A stretch of DNA of 64,000 nt. Origin: Siphonodentalium dalli (Eukaryota > Mollusca > Scaphopoda > Gadilida > Siphonodentaliidae). The DNA lies in assembly GCA_032622095.1 (NCBI GenBank), contig CP136067.1:132929990-132993989 (forward strand), read 5' to 3'. Position numbers and translations under genes: made by a program. Under the pieces are notes generated by a model. The model worked only from the letters and a program-made list of their open reading frames with translations, ran no database searches and was not told the DNA's origin. This document shows positions 1 to 13,013 of this stretch, one piece after another (position 1 is the stretch's first letter; the number at the start of each line of letters is the position of its first letter).

Positions 1-349
1 GCATGTATGGCAAGACATACGAGATACAAATACAAATAATCGACATTTACGATTCGATTGAAAATGCGAATGGTCTCAGAATGCCTGATTTATATGTCTG
101 GGGTCGACGATATACTATGACTTTACCGGTATACGGAAGTAACGGAACCTGCTACGTTATCTTCGGAATGAGATGTTTTCATGGGATATCCGTTTATAAA
201 ATATATGCCTGCATTTCTCCACGAATTAAAGTTAATTGGGTTTTCGTCCATTCTGATGTCCATTCTCGTTTCGATTTCCGAATAAAATGGAATAAAATTG
301 TGTTTAACTTCTTAACGAAAGCATCGTATGGACGTATGCCATACGTATG

Positions 350-490
350 AGAGACATGAATAAGTGGGTTAGCTTTGGAAGAATAAGTGTCTTAGTGATA
401 GTTATTCTTCCAATTTGGGTTAATAGCCTGTGACTCCATATCTTGGTTGGCCGTTCTATTTCGTCCAATTTACAAGAGTAGTTTGGTATC
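350..490 (-). mobile_element. LINE fragment (reverse transcriptase thumb region)
   Basis: The minus-strand reading holds the motif ITITKTLILPKLTHLFMSL preceded by a KIWSHRLLTQIGR stretch. This is the conserved segment after the palm of L1/Tx1-like LINE reverse transcriptases. The same segment is missing from the larger LINE copy at 800-3520, so this could be a displaced piece of that copy or a separate insertion. No function is expected. Confidence 0.6.
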
Positions 491-799
491 ATTTTTTGAA
501 GATAGTGTCGACATTAATGTCCAGAAAGTTGAAGATTTTTAAGTTTTAAATCTTGGCACATGGCTGATTTATAGTTTGTACGTATATACACTATGTACAC
601 AACTTTGGATATCACATTAATCATTGTTCATTCCAAAAACACATGCATGTTTATATCTACAGCAGTAATTAAATTATATTACACAATAATAGGCGATAAA
701 CTTAACAAGTATGATAATTACATGTGTTCACCCATAACAATAAATGATTTCGATTATATAGAATAAGACACCTTCTTAATTGCACACTTTAGGAATATG

Positions 800-2365
800 C
801 ATAGTCTTTTTATGAGGCTTATATTTTGAAGAGATATGAGACCATGGAATTTCTCTCTCGTATGGTTCTTCCAAAAGTATTCAGGGATATATTGTTTTCT
901 GATTTCATCCAAATGACTGCATATAATAACTAAATGGTATTCGTCTCCTAAATATTCTCCACATATGGTGCATATCCTATTGTCATTATCATTCGGAGAT
1001 TTCTTCCATCTTGCGCATTATATAGGCAGTTTATGATTTGCAGTTCTGAGCTTCAGGAGGTATATCGAAGTAAATTGGGTAACCGTAGTCAGTTTTAATA
1101 AAACTATAACATTGGGCCCTCGATGAAGCAGATGTGTTTATGTCAACGAGTAGTGCGTCCCAATGATGTTTTTTGAGAACAGTTTTTGCATTTATCCTAT
1201 ATATCAACGCGCCTGACATTTCTCCAGGTTAATAGCAGTCCCGAAACCGAGCATATAGGTCAAGCATTGAGTAGGCCTCACGTATGCTACTTTAATCAAG
1301 TATTTCATCAAGTATGATTGGTGTGTCGTCCGCGTATTGTGATATTTTATACTCTGAACAACCGAGGACTATTCCTTTAATTTTGTCATTCTGTCTTACC
1401 AGCAATGCTAACACCTCAGCACAGAGGAGAAAAAACATACGGGGATATGGGAGTACCCTGTCGACAGCCACGACCTAATTTACAACTTTACGATATGTTA
1501 CCATTAATCAGGATTGACGAACTAGCGTCTTCAAATAGAATGGCCATCCATTGTTTTATGGAATCGCCAAATTTGAAGAAATTGTGGCATTTATGTATGA
1601 ACGACCATGACACTGTGTCAAATGTTTTTTTCGAGGTCTACTAGGAGCAGGACCCCATGCTTATCGTGTGATTTCGCTTGATGCATTATGTCCTATATGA
1701 GCCTTGTATTATCTCCAATGTACCTGTCTGCAAGAAATCCTGTTTGGTCAGAATTAATTATATACCGAAGGAATCGTTTAAGTCGATATCCGATACACAA
1801 GGAGACGAGTTTATGAGTTGTGATCAAAAGGGAGATAGGACGCCAGTTTTTTCAATAATTGACGGTTTTTGTCCCTCTTTGGAATACGTGTTATAATACT
1901 CTGTTTTGTGTTATCGATAATTCTCCAACTGAAAAAGATTCGTTAAGTGAGTCTGCCAAAAAAAGGTCTCAGATCAGACCAGAAAAAGTTGAAGAATTCA
2001 TAAGTTTAACCAAATGGTCCCGGGCATTTACAATGTTTTGATTGTTTTAATGCATGTGTCAATTCTTGTAAAGTTAGCGGACCCTCAATGCTCGATGCTT
2101 GAGATGGGGTAAGCTTGGGAGTTTCAGATTTTTTTAACATTCGATTTAGATCTTGATCAGCAGTATATTTATGTGAATACAGAGTTTGGTAGAAATTCCG
2201 ACATAGTGTCATGTGTTGTCAAATTATTACCGTTATTATCTGTCAAACTTGTCAGGGTTTTGGAAATATAGTTACGTTTCACTAAATTCTGAAAATATTT
2301 TGTGGTTTTTCTCCTTCCTCGACCCATTTCGATCTGGACCTAATCATAGCACCATGAATGCGCGC

Positions 2366-2412
<47 letters not shown>

Positions 2413-3520
2413 TTCTCTATCTCTCTCTATCTCTCTATCTCTCTCTTTCTCTTTTCGTATTTTTTTCCGATTCAGATTCGGTATTTTCCATGTCTTCCAT
2501 GAGCTTCTGCTTACATTTGAGAATTAGTGATAGGTTGTCCAGATCAATTAATATGCTGTTTTTCTTTTCAGAGATGAGTTGTTCTCTTCTAAGATGTTCT
2601 CGTTTACGATTCGCACAGACCTTTATAGTTTCTCCCCTAATGTATAACAAAATGGCATCTAAAAGAAATCTCTTGTTTATATTACATGAAACTTTACGTT
2701 CACCTTCATTTTCTACATATTAGTAGCCATTGCACACTTTGTTTTCTTCTATGATCCTTTTAACCAAGTCGCAATATTTTTTGCTATGTAAAATAGAGTT
2801 ATTGATCTTCCAAAACCCATGACCAGTTTTCATGTTGCTAACTGTTATAATTGATTGATCGGATTTATATCCAGGTATTATCGCGGGTCCCGTGTTTGAT
2901 AAGTCGATGAGTTCCGAGGAAACTAAGAAATAGTCTAGTCCAGCCATTTTTATCGGGGACTTTCTTCTCCGTGTGGAATAGTGTTTCACTGGCATTGTAG
3001 ATTCTCCAAATGTCGATTAGTTCGATAAGATTTTTAACTTGAATTTTTGCACGTTGGTTGTTTTCTTGTTTATAGTTATAAGTATCAAGATTTCAAACGC
3101 CGCACATTATAATCTGGGTATTCCCGATTTTGTCGAGTAGTTTTTCCAAGTTAGAGTAGAAGTCAGGGTTATCCTCATTTGGGCCGTACATATTGACCAG
3201 ACTTAATCTAAGATTTTCGATAGTAATATCCAGTATAATGAACTTTCCACTTGAACTCACTGGACCTGATGCAGTTTGAAGTCAAAATTATTTTGGAATA
3301 AAATAGCTACTCCTCTCGATTGAGAAGTAAAGGGGGCCATGATAGTTTTGTATCCCCATTCACTGGCATTCAGCTTCTGTGCATCTTTTCATTGATTTCG
3401 TGAAGTGTGTGTCTTCGAGACAGTATATTGAACCATCTAATGAACGTAAATGGCGGTACACATCACGACGTTTTTCTGTCTGATTGGTTTAGTCCACGGA
3501 AGTTCAGAGATAATATCTTA
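800..3520 (-). mobile_element. Degenerate L1/Tx1-like LINE (endonuclease + reverse transcriptase)
   Basis: Reading the minus strand from 3520 downward gives, in order and in shifting frames, the pieces of a non-LTR retrotransposon ORF2. An apurinic-type endonuclease comes first (LNFRGLNQSDRK near 3500, LVNMYGPNEDNPDFYSNL near 3170, GLDYFLVSSELIDLS at 2900-2960, GHGFWKINNSIL near 2810). A linker follows (RGETIKVCANRKR, then KTTKYFQNLVKRNYISKT near 2270), then the start of the polymerase (SIEGPLTLQELTHALKQS near 2080, CPGPFG), the palm with catalytic YADDT near 1310-1330 after LLCAEVLALLVRQNDKIKG, and a C-terminal zinc-binding end (CTICGEYLGDEYH near 960). Many stops and frameshifts mean it is dead. 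A CT microsatellite has expanded inside it at 2367-2452. Clade assignment is from motif resemblance only. Confidence 0.85.
2367..2452. repeat. (CT)n microsatellite
   Basis: Imperfect CT dinucleotide run with TAT interruptions, lying within the LINE copy. Ser/Leu-rich and Arg/Glu-rich readings across it are artefacts of the repeat. Confidence 0.95.
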
Positions 3521-4868
3521 ATTGATATGAATGGGCGGAATCCAACGACAACGTAAACAATACATTGTATACAGCTAAAACTTCATAACGAGAAGAGACA
3601 TACCGAGATAACACGGAGAAAACAAATAAACAAAAGGAAAATAAATAATACATTCATTCCAGTTGACGATTGTGTCATAAGACGGCATCAACCACCTAAC
3701 AGTGGTTTTAATACTCTTAACGCGGCCCCGTCGGTCACACGCAGTGACAGGATTTGCGTGCCCACCCGAAGGGCGGCACGAGGACGGTGGTGGGCTCATC
3801 CGAAGATCACCCTTGAATATTCTTGTGTCTTGTATCTTCATTAGTCAGGCCGTGGGTCGGGTGGAGAAGTCTTGATGCCGGGATTGGTCAGCGTCGTAGG
3901 TGTCTTGAATCTTGTCTTGAATTGTACTTTTGCCTTGATCTATGTCGGTCACACTGCCTGCCATTCCGTAATATATATGAGCTGTTGCATAACATTGAGG
4001 TTCAGAACTTGGACATATAATAAGCTGTTACTATTTTGGAGCTTTGAACAATGTTTTTGTTATTGCTGTCGGAAATGTTACCGAGATAAGACAATACGCC
4101 TTTGAATGCACTTGGTGTTTTTGGAGTCTCAGATTATACACAGATTGTAGTGACGTACATGTAGTACCTATTCGTAATTCGCATCAGTATTACTTCAGTA
4201 TATGTGAAAGGTGACCAATAGGCTACATGGTGTAATTGGATCTAAATGTTACCGAGATAAGACAATACACCTTAAATGAACTTGGTGTTTTTGGAGTCTC
4301 AGATTATACTAATTTCTGTCAAATTAAGTATGGTTCCAAGGGGAAAAATAGTACGAAAAACAAGAACACATAAGACAGCATTACGAATAGGTACACGTAG
4401 ACAGCATAACGAATAAGTACATGTAGTATATATTCGTAATTCGTATCAGTATTTCTTCAGTTTTAATTATTTTCAAAATTATTAAGACCCAACATCAGGT
4501 TTAGGTCCTTTAATTGTCCACCTATTAGGGATGATGACGGTATTCTTATGGTGATTAGTTTTACATAGATGCTCCATAATTGCTATCAGTTGATCATACA
4601 CGATCTAAAATGTGAGCTTCATTTCAAAAATTATTCCGCCGACAGATCGTGCTACAGATCACAGATCGTGCTACTGTTTATTTGGTTCACACTGTTATTG
4701 TCCTATTCCACAATACATACCCAAGAAAATGAATCGCTTGTGTGCACACCAGTGGTTTAGGGCTGACCCTCACTTCTCGCGGCATTTTCAGCCACCCTTG
4801 AATATTATTACAACCAAATGCGGCTCCATAATATCACTATTACATATCTACATGTATTTATAAAAGGT
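3521..4868. repeat. Non-coding stretch with duplicated segments
   Basis: No gene recognised. A segment starting AATGTTACCGAGATAAGAC and ending TCTCAGATTATAC occurs at about 4074-4138 and again at 4246-4309, 172 bp apart. A second pair around TTCGTAATTCGTATCAGTATT lies at 4169-4200 and 4430-4460. Inverted copies of the GAATAGGTAC/GTACATGTAG block lie between them at 4384-4430. This looks like a small partial duplication of an old repeat. Confidence 0.6.
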
Positions 4869-5126
4869 GTGTTTCGACCTGCGGGTGAAACGAAGATATC
4901 GTATTGGGTCGGGATGTACGAGCTGACGGATGGTGACTGGATACACATGGACGGGACGACAGCGACAGGATTACTCTGGCACGATGGGGAACCGAGTCGT
5001 CCTGGGAATGGATCATGTGCTAACCTGTATCAAAACGCCAATCTGCCAGATCCAACATTCAAGTTGAACGATAGCGGATGTTTAGGATTGCTCCGCTATG
5101 TCTGTTCATTCAGATTCGCTCCGTGA
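4869..5126 (+). CDS. C-type lectin-like domain, C-terminal exon
   Basis: The open frame encodes the second half of a C-type lectin-like fold. YWVGMYELTDGDW matches the WIGL core strand region, followed by MDGTTATGLLWHDGEPS, then NGSCANLY and NDSGCLGLLRYVC, which supply the conserved long-loop and terminal cysteines. The frame ends with TGA at 5124-5126, so this is a last exon. The acceptor is not certain: AG at 4867-4868 in a poor pyrimidine context is my choice, and the TTTTCAG near 4790 is an alternative. The sugar-binding EPN/QPD triplet is not conserved (EPS is seen), so classical calcium-dependent sugar binding is doubtful. The rest of the gene is not recognisable upstream, so it may be a relic exon. 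Such proteins are usually secreted or on the cell surface. Confidence 0.7.
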   Translation: MFRPAGETKISYWVGMYELTDGDWIHMDGTTATGLLWHDGEPSRPGNGSCANLYQNANLPDPTFKLNDSGCLGLLRYVCSFRFAP

Positions 5127-5721
5127 TCAGTTCACACACACCCTGGGTTCAACTATAACAAAATATAGTTATATGTTCAACAATAATGAACATTAAATTG
5201 ACAGTAACGGGGTTTTTTTTCATGGAAACTATGGGATCTAAATGACGTAAAAACCATGGCGACACAATCGCTCCGCCGTGGCATTATTTACACCAGTTGA
5301 ATGTTAGTTAACTTTTTAGCATCATGATTTGTCGTAGGGCATGGTCCGATACCTGTTATTTCGTCACAAAAAATAAACACGGTACCGATTTAGTACCATA
5401 CTCTTTTTGAATTATAATTTTTGTGAAAAATGATTTTTGGGCTAACAGGGCAATTCCTCGTTTTATCGAAATCACAAAACAGCAATATCCATAATGACAG
5501 ATTATAGTTCAATACTGTTAACTACATGTATAATAGTTTAATCCAGTAAGTGTCTGAATTGATTGTGTTGATTCCCCTGATGACGGGGACAAGAGTCCGA
5601 GGCAACACACGTGGGGAGGGGGGCTGGTTGTCCCGCTCCTATAATATATCTTTGGTCAAATATTTCAACAATTGGAAATTGCATGCTTTAAACTACAAAG
5701 GTAATGTTGGTAATTTCAGTT
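5127..5721. other. Non-coding; degenerate hammerhead-like motif at 5573-5616
   Basis: No coding sequence recognised. At 5577-5583 CTGATGA is followed by a short GGGGAC/GTCC hairpin and then GAGGCAACACACG. The order resembles the core of hammerhead ribozymes carried by Penelope-like and other retroelements, but the second core box reads GCAAC rather than GAAAC, so it is at best a decayed copy. Confidence 0.35.
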
Positions 5722-6169
5722 AAAGGTACTCAATCCTATCAGACCATCAGGATACAACAACAACATTTCTTTAAATACGCTTTAGTTATCAGAATCGATT
5801 TATTGCAACAAAATAATGCTAACGACTGTCAACTATGGTATCAAATTTCCCAAAACTTGGTATTTATCAACATTTTTGTTCAACAAAATATGGCCGTATT
5901 ATCACTAAAGTATCACGAAATTTGACCGTATAACCACTTGGTTTAGAGTTATCCATCTTCATCCGCAATTTTGTCCGAGACCCTCCGTTTGACCACGTAA
6001 ATCTGGGCCACATACTATTACCCATCTCGAAAAATAACAAACTTCAAAAATCTATATCTGATCACTGTGAGCTTTGATGGGTGGGTTCCTCGACTCGAAT
6101 CAAATATGTGTTAACCCGAAGCCAAAGAAATAGTAATTTAGGAGCGTCTGATCGGATTGAGTACCTTTA
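5722..6169. mobile_element. MITE with AAAGGTACTCAATCC inverted ends (copy 1)
   Basis: The left end AAAGGTACTCAATCC-TATCAGA is mirrored at the right end by TCTGATCGGATTGAGTACCTTT. The ~450-bp interior is non-coding. A second, inverted and partly eroded copy lies at 60545-60948 with clear internal similarity (for example the ATGGTATCAAATTTCCCAAA block), which confirms a dispersed repeat family. Confidence 0.8.
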
Positions 6170-6299
6170 AAGAAATTTTAACACAGACCTCTTGCGATTG
6201 TATGTTCGGACAGTTTTCCAACCAATATTTAATGTAAAATATTTCGTTTTCGAGTCAACTGGGTTTCTACTTTGGATCAACATTTTAGACTAAACCTAG

Positions 6300-7060
6300 C
6301 TAAGTCAAGTTGAGCTATTGCCATTGGTTGGCACCGGTCGTCCGTCCGTTCGTGTGTCCGTGTACATTAAGTGCCTTTGGCACACGCTACTTGTGACATT
6401 CCTTATACGAGCATTACCAGACGTCATACGGATTTTTGGGGTGAACTCGAGATGGGAGTTATCGATTTTGTTCGAAATTTGTTGAAAAACGTGGACGCCA
6501 ACAACCATTTTGAATTTCACATTTGAATCCATCAGGCCACATTTATCGAAAACAATGTTTTGAAAATTTACAGGTATTTTTAGGATCACCTCTAGGTCAA
6601 AGCTGTATAATCAATTTTAACAATGCTCGATCAAAAACATGGCCGGCGGCAGTCATATTGTTTGTTTTACTCTTAGGATGGCTAACTCCCTCGCCACGCC
6701 ATACAAACTAACATTTTACACCCGATTGATACCAAATTCCATATGGATCTTCGGGGTAACAGAGGAGCTGTATATCGACTGTGAACGTTTTTCGATAAAA
6801 AAAAACATGGCCGCTGGCATGACATACAGCCATTTAGTTTGTTCTGATTAATCCCAAAGTTCTTATCTATCTGCTAGGTGACCTCTTGGTGTGAGCTCCC
6901 AAATATTATCCGAATTTCGTTTAAAAGCATGGCTGTCAGCGGCCATTTTCGATTTCACATTTTAATCCATCAGCACACCCTAGTTGCAGCCCACATTTAT
7001 TGGAGATGTTTTGAAAATTTACAGGCATGTTTATTTATTTTATTTTTTTCATTTGTTTTG
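6300..7060. repeat. Dispersed-repeat remnant with internal duplications
   Basis: Starts with a GGTCGTCCGTCCGTTCGTG run typical of an old invertebrate repeat class. A block ending GTTTTGAAAATTTACAGG occurs at 6480-6573 and again at 6925-7024, both preceded by GCCATTTT-like and CATCAG segments. No open frame here has protein character. Confidence 0.6.
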
Positions 7061-7346
7061 TATTGAGAACAGAGAATAACAAAGGAAGAAGAGACAATAT
7101 GCATGCACGCAATTATTCTCTCAATCCAGGACATACATGCATGTTTATTGTCACTTCTAGGTGGAAGCTATCGAATTTGAACGATGTTCACTTCTTCACA
7201 AGAATAAATCCTTCAGCATGCCTCATGCAGTGTTCAACTAATTCATCCCAAACTCCGTATGGCTCTCTCCTTGGCGCCCTTTTGTATTACTTAGATACTT
7301 CGACGTTCCGCACCTCGTCGTGATATGGCTTTGTTGCTAAAATGAC

Positions 7347-8086
7347 GTTAACTCTTTCGATGCCAAGCTCGCATAAATGCGAGTTACCCAGTCGCTGCCA
7401 AATACGCATTTATGCGAGTTCGGGGGTGCACCTGGTTTAGGGTCGTAATTATATTGTTTTGTTGCATTACAACGGGGGTTCATTTATTGTATGTAGAGTG
7501 CTGGTGTGCGCTGACAATTTAGAAGAAAGGTCAGTCAAAGTCATGCTACTCCTGAAGTTCTATGGGTACAGTCCGAGCCAGAATATACCATTGCCAAATT
7601 AACTTTTGGTGGAATGCGATATATCAGTGGACAATAAACATCATAATTGACTTGGCGTCCTACTTTCTGCTGATCAGTTTTGCGTCAAAATATTCTGTCG
7701 GAATGAGGTCGGTGAAAAATACGGAATAGTAGCCGGAATATGATTAACTGGTGAAGCATTAATTAATGGGATAGAACACTAGAACAAAAAACAAACATTT
7801 AATCATATATGAATTGAAACAATTTACCGAAAAACATAAAATAAAGCAAATCCAAGATGGCCGCCAATGGCACGTGACCCCTATGACCTTGAATGGGTCT
7901 CCACGTCGGGGCAGGTGATAGGTCATTGTCATATATACCCACATGTGAAGTTTCAACTAAATACACCGATAATTACCCGATAGTCATTGCATTACCCACA
8001 TATACATAAAATACTTGTATTTACACCCAGAATGATTGGCACTGGGGAGTATGTCCGTATAGCGGGGTGGCAGCGAAAGAGTTAAA
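7347..8086. mobile_element. MITE-like element with TTAACTCTTTCG inverted ends
   Basis: The left end TTAACTCTTTCGATGCCA (7348 on) and right end TGGCAGCGAAAGAGTTAA (to 8085) are inverted repeats enclosing 740 bp without coding content. A small inverted motif, CGCATAAATGCG, sits just inside the left end. Single related ends also appear near 46755 (GCGAAAGAGTTAAAC) and 51113 (TTAACCTTTTGCTGCC), suggesting a family. Confidence 0.7.
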
Positions 8087-10207
8087 CCCCTATCAATCAA
8101 TCAATCAATCGACGTTCCGCACTCCTTATATCGCTTCATTGACTGTAATGTCTGACTGCTTTCATCTCCAAGATGAGCTACAGTGTTATTGACACTTTAA
8201 TTTTGCTTTGTTAATAAAACAATATAAAAATATATTTTTTTTTGAAGAAAAAAATACAGGAGATTTGAATATGCATGAATTCCATGTATAGAGCTTTTGA
8301 ATATTCATGAATTCCAATATATGCATGGAATGCACCTCCAGAACTTTGACCTGAAGCACTTAACCCGCGGAACGGGGGCTGAGTTAATTCAATATGGCTG
8401 CGACTTAATGATCTCGCCTGTTCGGTCGTGCTCTCATCACCATCCAGGGACGCGGATGTGCCGACAGGAAGTTGGGGGCGTTTCACTCATAACTTTCGCC
8501 ACTAATTTCAACATTTGGTAATTTCATGCCTGACACAGCATTAGTTGGACAGACCAAAATTAGGTTGAATTTGTTCTGTTAGTTGGATATTCCAATCAGT
8601 ATTTAGTGTCTTCCAACACGAACAATGTTCAAAAATGATTACTCTCGATATAGGCTATCTTCATATCAACTTAATCCCAAATGTACATACAAAAATTGTC
8701 CTGACTGCAACGATGTGTAATAAGTAGTATGGTATTCGTATAGCGATAACTGACATTGTATAACAAGAGAGAAGGATAGATAATACATGTGCATCATCAC
8801 CCTATCGCAGGAAATACATGAATGTATTATTCGAATGCCTTATTCGAATGCCTTGTCCGACCCATTGGTTAAACAATTATCATGGTTCTCCGCTGGCCTC
8901 ATCCACATATCCATATTCCACATGCTTGTACTTTACATACCATATCACAAACTGAGCGATGAACGGTGAACGACAAACGAATTATACTAGTATTTATTAA
9001 AACACAGACATTTAAATACCAATGTTTAAAGTTAACAAGACAAAACCTAGATAAATTAAAATTATTATTACATGTATAGTTATATTACTTTTCAACGGGG
9101 ACGGCAGGTAGACAACCTTCTTGGTTATGCTGTCCCCGATAGCTCATTGAATGTTATACTATTACACTGTGTATATAATTGTATATATCATATGAATGAG
9201 TTATGAATAAATAATCATAGTCATAGTGTGAATACTTGTTACTTTTACATGTGGTCCGAAAGTCATATTTGTTCCCACTTACGGTCAAAATTTTGGACTG
9301 GAATGAAAATCAGTTGAAAATGTCCAACCATACGGGGTGCTATGTTGGAATTTTTAACAGATGCAAAGTTTGAGTTCCAAGCAAAGGGACAGTCTGCGCC
9401 CAGACGAAAACAATATGAAATATGTCGTCTGATTTCTTCTGCCCGTTCAGTGCCACCTGTTGACACAATACTGATGTTGCATTTGAGTAATCGGGTGGAT
9501 CCATAGCAACGGTTGTCAATTTTATGGGAGAAGACCGAGAATCAACATCCAAACAATTTCGTTACACGAACAGTGTCATGAACATGTTTATTGTGTTGCT
9601 TAATTTATTATCATTAAAGAGGATATTAATATTAGTATTTGTACAAAATTAGGCTATCAATTGAACTCTTTATATGAGCGCTATCCCATAATTCCCTGGC
9701 CTATATATAGTAAAGTTGTTGGTATGCTCTAAAATGCAACATATATATCAGAATCACCGAGTATTGTTTTGTCAAGGCCAATTTTATTTTGAAATAAAAA
9801 AAATAGTTCACCAATTCCACCACAAATGTATACATAAAGAGGTTTTTACTCAAATGGGGGACATTTTGATTCTATCCATATACACAGGTATACATATGTT
9901 CTAACAAGCATATAGTCTGATGCAGATCCAATCCAAATAGATGCATAGTAAACAGTATCTCGTGAGGTTATTAGGCATTATCAATGCACAGTGGTTTGAT
10001 TTTGGCCAAAAAATAGGCCATAATGTTTCAATTGAAGTCGGGGATATAAACTCAAGAACTGACTAGTGTGCAATCATACTATAAAATGTATAAAAGTAGT
10101 ACAAGAATAGATAATAAATAGCAACTAAAGAACACGAAATTTACCAAGGAGCCACATCGAAATATCTAAAGTAGCTTTTAAGATCAGATTTTGCAGTGCT
10201 AAGGTAT
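8087..10207. other. Non-coding, AT-rich
   Basis: Contains a short (ATCA)n run at 8093-8110. GACGTTCCGCAC next to it is repeated from 7302. I see no credible gene, RNA or complete mobile element in the remaining sequence. Confidence 0.6.
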
Positions 10208-11190
10208 TTATAATATTTGATGAGTCGGGTGGATGAGACAGAATGCCATCCACCCAACCGACAGCCTCGTACACAAATTCTGTTTCTTGTGTTTGAGAGT
10301 TAACCGTCTCTCTTTCTGAGAGTCAAAACGTTTGAGTGACTTTGGCGATCTGTGTTTCGAAGCAGCAGGTGATTTTTCTTTTGGAACAATACGATCAACT
10401 GGCATAGATTGTTTCGGAGGAAATGTCTCAACAGCAGAAACTGTATCCACAACCTGCACAACAGGCTCTGAAACAGGAATAATATCAGTCGCCTCAACTT
10501 GTGTTGCGAGTGATATACAGCTACTGACGAGTTTGGTTTGACTCTCTGTCTGCGTGCTGGCATCAACACAATTTTGGTAGACACGATTGCTGACTATGTG
10601 GAATAGATGGACAAGGAACAACTAATTTCTTAGTATCTATCTATGACATATGCTTCTCAGTTTGACATCGTTGAATCTTGAATTCATAGTCCCAAGTAGG
10701 ACAGGAACGATCCCTTGCAGCATGTGAACCTTGACATCTTCATATACCCAACCTTCAATGTCGGTGGATGTTCGCACCTATTGAATGTCAGAAGATAACT
10801 GTTCACTTTGTGATCATCAACTGTCTTTGTAAACCTACGGACTTCTGTAACTCCCTGTGGTGCTAACTCGGCCAATATCTCTGACTCAGAAGAATCATCT
10901 ATATCGCGAGTTCTCAACACAGCTCAGCTATTGTTCGATGTCTTGTGAGTAGTAACCAACACTGGTGTCTGTGAAATAGTTGTTAACTGCAGCAGAGCAT
11001 CAGATTGAACTTTCTTTGAACTCTCATTCAAGAGTGAGCCACTGATTGGCCCAGTCCCGATTGGTTTAACAAATTTCATTTATTCAGGAATGCTTTGTAG
11101 CGTATTATCAATGAGAAAGATGGAAGGTCTGTTCAGGTTTGTGTCAAAGCCAAGAACCAAGTACTGAGGGAATACCACTGCATCATTAGA
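10208..11190 (-). pseudogene. Jockey-like LINE ORF1 (gag-like) remnant
   Basis: On the minus strand the block ESEILAELAPQGVTEVRRF, then NSYLLTFNRCEHPPTLKVGY (about 10720-10900) is the characteristic RNA-binding region of ORF1 proteins from jockey-like LINEs. It is preceded, up to about 11070, by a frame with SDALLQLTTISQTPVLVTTH. Downstream the CCHC knuckle region is lost. A 137-codon open frame (10208-10621) then follows with DASTQTE and a Lys/Arg-rich tail, which matches the variable C-terminal part of such proteins. At least one internal stop (near 10919) and a frame break (near 10690) make it a relic. No ORF2 follows it in this window. Confidence 0.7.
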
Positions 11191-11519
11191 ACTTGGTGAG
11201 TCATCATTCTTACAAGCAATACATTGTTTTTATATGAGTTGTCACACAAAAAGCAAAACATCGACAACTACCCCAGCAGCCGCCGTGGACTACCCTTCGA
11301 ATTCTGGTCGGGCCAAAGACTGGTACACATCTGAAGCGGTAACTCGTTTAGCCACTGCATATAACAGCCTCTTGGTACCTCTCTGCAGTGAGACAGGCGA
11401 GAACAATACATGATTCAACAAGTATCAATCATCGGGACGAACACAACAGAGACAGGAGAGAACAGAAACATCATACGTGAAAAAAGAGAAAACAATACTT
11501 CAAACATCAGACGAGCAAT
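11191..11519. other. Non-coding, nothing recognised
   Basis: This is probably the 5' region of the LINE relic to its left, but no conserved motif is readable. Confidence 0.4.
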
Positions 11520-12180
11520 ACAACATATAACAAGAGCACGCCGTCGGGTCGTGGCATAATACACCCGTTTCTGGAGTAGAGTGGGGCATGTAGACAGAAC
11601 CCATCTTTGAACTTGATCTGTATACCAAATTTGGTTCAGTTTACTTGATTCAATCTAAAGTTATCATCTGCAAACCGCATATCAGGTAAATCTAAGTCGA
11701 AAAAGGGGCATAACTCAGGCAAAATCATGCGGAAGAATCCCATATTCGAATTTGATCTGTATTTTGGTGTGGTAAACTAACATACCAAATTTTGTTCAGT
11801 TCACTCGATACAATCTAAAGTTATCATCCGGAAACCAAAAGCGGACGGACGGACAACCCATTTACATAATACGACCGTTTTTTCAAACACTGAAACACTG
11901 TGGATATGCATGGCTAGCCGTCTGATGGAGCCAGGTCAACTCAACCACCCATCTTGAAGAGATGTAGGATCAAAGAGGACCATGAGCTAAGCCGTATCCG
12001 CAGGTCGATGCCTCACGTGATACGACCGCCCTAGTACCTCCAGGACTCCTACACCACACGTGACGTGATGTACCCCATGGCAAACAGGGTGCCACATTAG
12101 GGAATTCTTACCCCTCGCAGTGGGGCGGTAGGCCTATTCTACCCCGGGCCCACACGGGTCCGCGGTATCTTAATATAACA
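11520..12180. repeat. Dispersed invertebrate repeat with GGACGGACGGAC tail
   Basis: Begins AACAAGAGCACGCCGTCGGG. It carries two copies of a block with AAATTTGGTTCAGTTTAC and ATCTAAAGTTATCATC (11625-11665 and 11785-11830) around AAAAAGGGGCATAACTC, then GCGGACGGACGGACAA at 11849. A GC-richer tail follows to 12180, with CCCTCGCAGTGGGGCGGTAGG near 12113. I take it as a non-coding repeat by resemblance to abundant mollusc-type repeats. Confidence 0.5.
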
Positions 12181-12528
12181 ACCAATTTACTACTTCTTAG
12201 ATATCAGGCACGTGGTCAGAGGGTCGCATTTGTCCAGTATGAAATTGCTAACATCACCCAACCCAACCAAATCGCCGAAGCTGACCAAACTCTCATGACA
12301 TGGCGGTTGGTCAAATGGTGCCCCCTCGCTGCATATGGGTATACCCCCCACAATTACAAGTCATAACAGCTGCTTTTCATCCCAACTGATCTAATGTTAA
12401 CAAACTTCCCAAACAAAAGATCCCATTAATTATAATCCCCGCCTCCACACTGGCCAAAAGATTACTAGTTGGAAATTCCATGCCTGACACATCAGTAGTT
12501 GGAAATTTCAGACATACTATGAACAATT

Positions 12529-12629
12529 CAAAAGCGAATATTATTAGTTGTAGTTTGTATGAATCGTTGATAAATATTAAAAAGAAATGTACGATCCGTC
12601 TAAACTACACCTATTAATATTCGCTTTTG
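12529..12629. repeat. Short foldback repeat
   Basis: CAAAAGCGAATATTATTAG at the left is mirrored by CTATTAATATTCGCTTTTG at the right, with GTAGTTT/AAACTAC continuing the arms (about 28 bp each, ~45-nt loop). It is a candidate tiny MITE; the target duplication is not clear. Confidence 0.6.
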
Positions 12630-13013
12630 ATTTATTTCCAGTATCGAAATAGGTAGATAATTTGTCACAGAAAAAGGATTGAAGTGATAAAAAAATACAA
12701 CTTAGAACAAGATGTTTGGTCCCCAAACAATTTGCACGACATGGAACAGAAAAGAGTTTCCGTGTTAGTCTATATACCTTATTTGATAGAAATAAAGATC
12801 GTCTGTTTTACTTCTTTGCGAAAAATTTAACAGCTGGAAAATGGCTGTGACCATGGGAAGTTATTTTCCGGAGCATATGAAGCCGGTATATCAATATTGC
12901 GTGTATTTGTAAAACTATCTAAATTACGTAGACATAATTTGGAAGCTCGAATGAGCCATATATTGAAATATGTATTAATATTTCCGTAATATTTAATCCT
13001 AACATATCTCATA

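Noticed and set aside
2358-2723. Ser/Leu-repeat frames
   Set aside because: Translation of the CT microsatellite; the real content is the minus-strand LINE.
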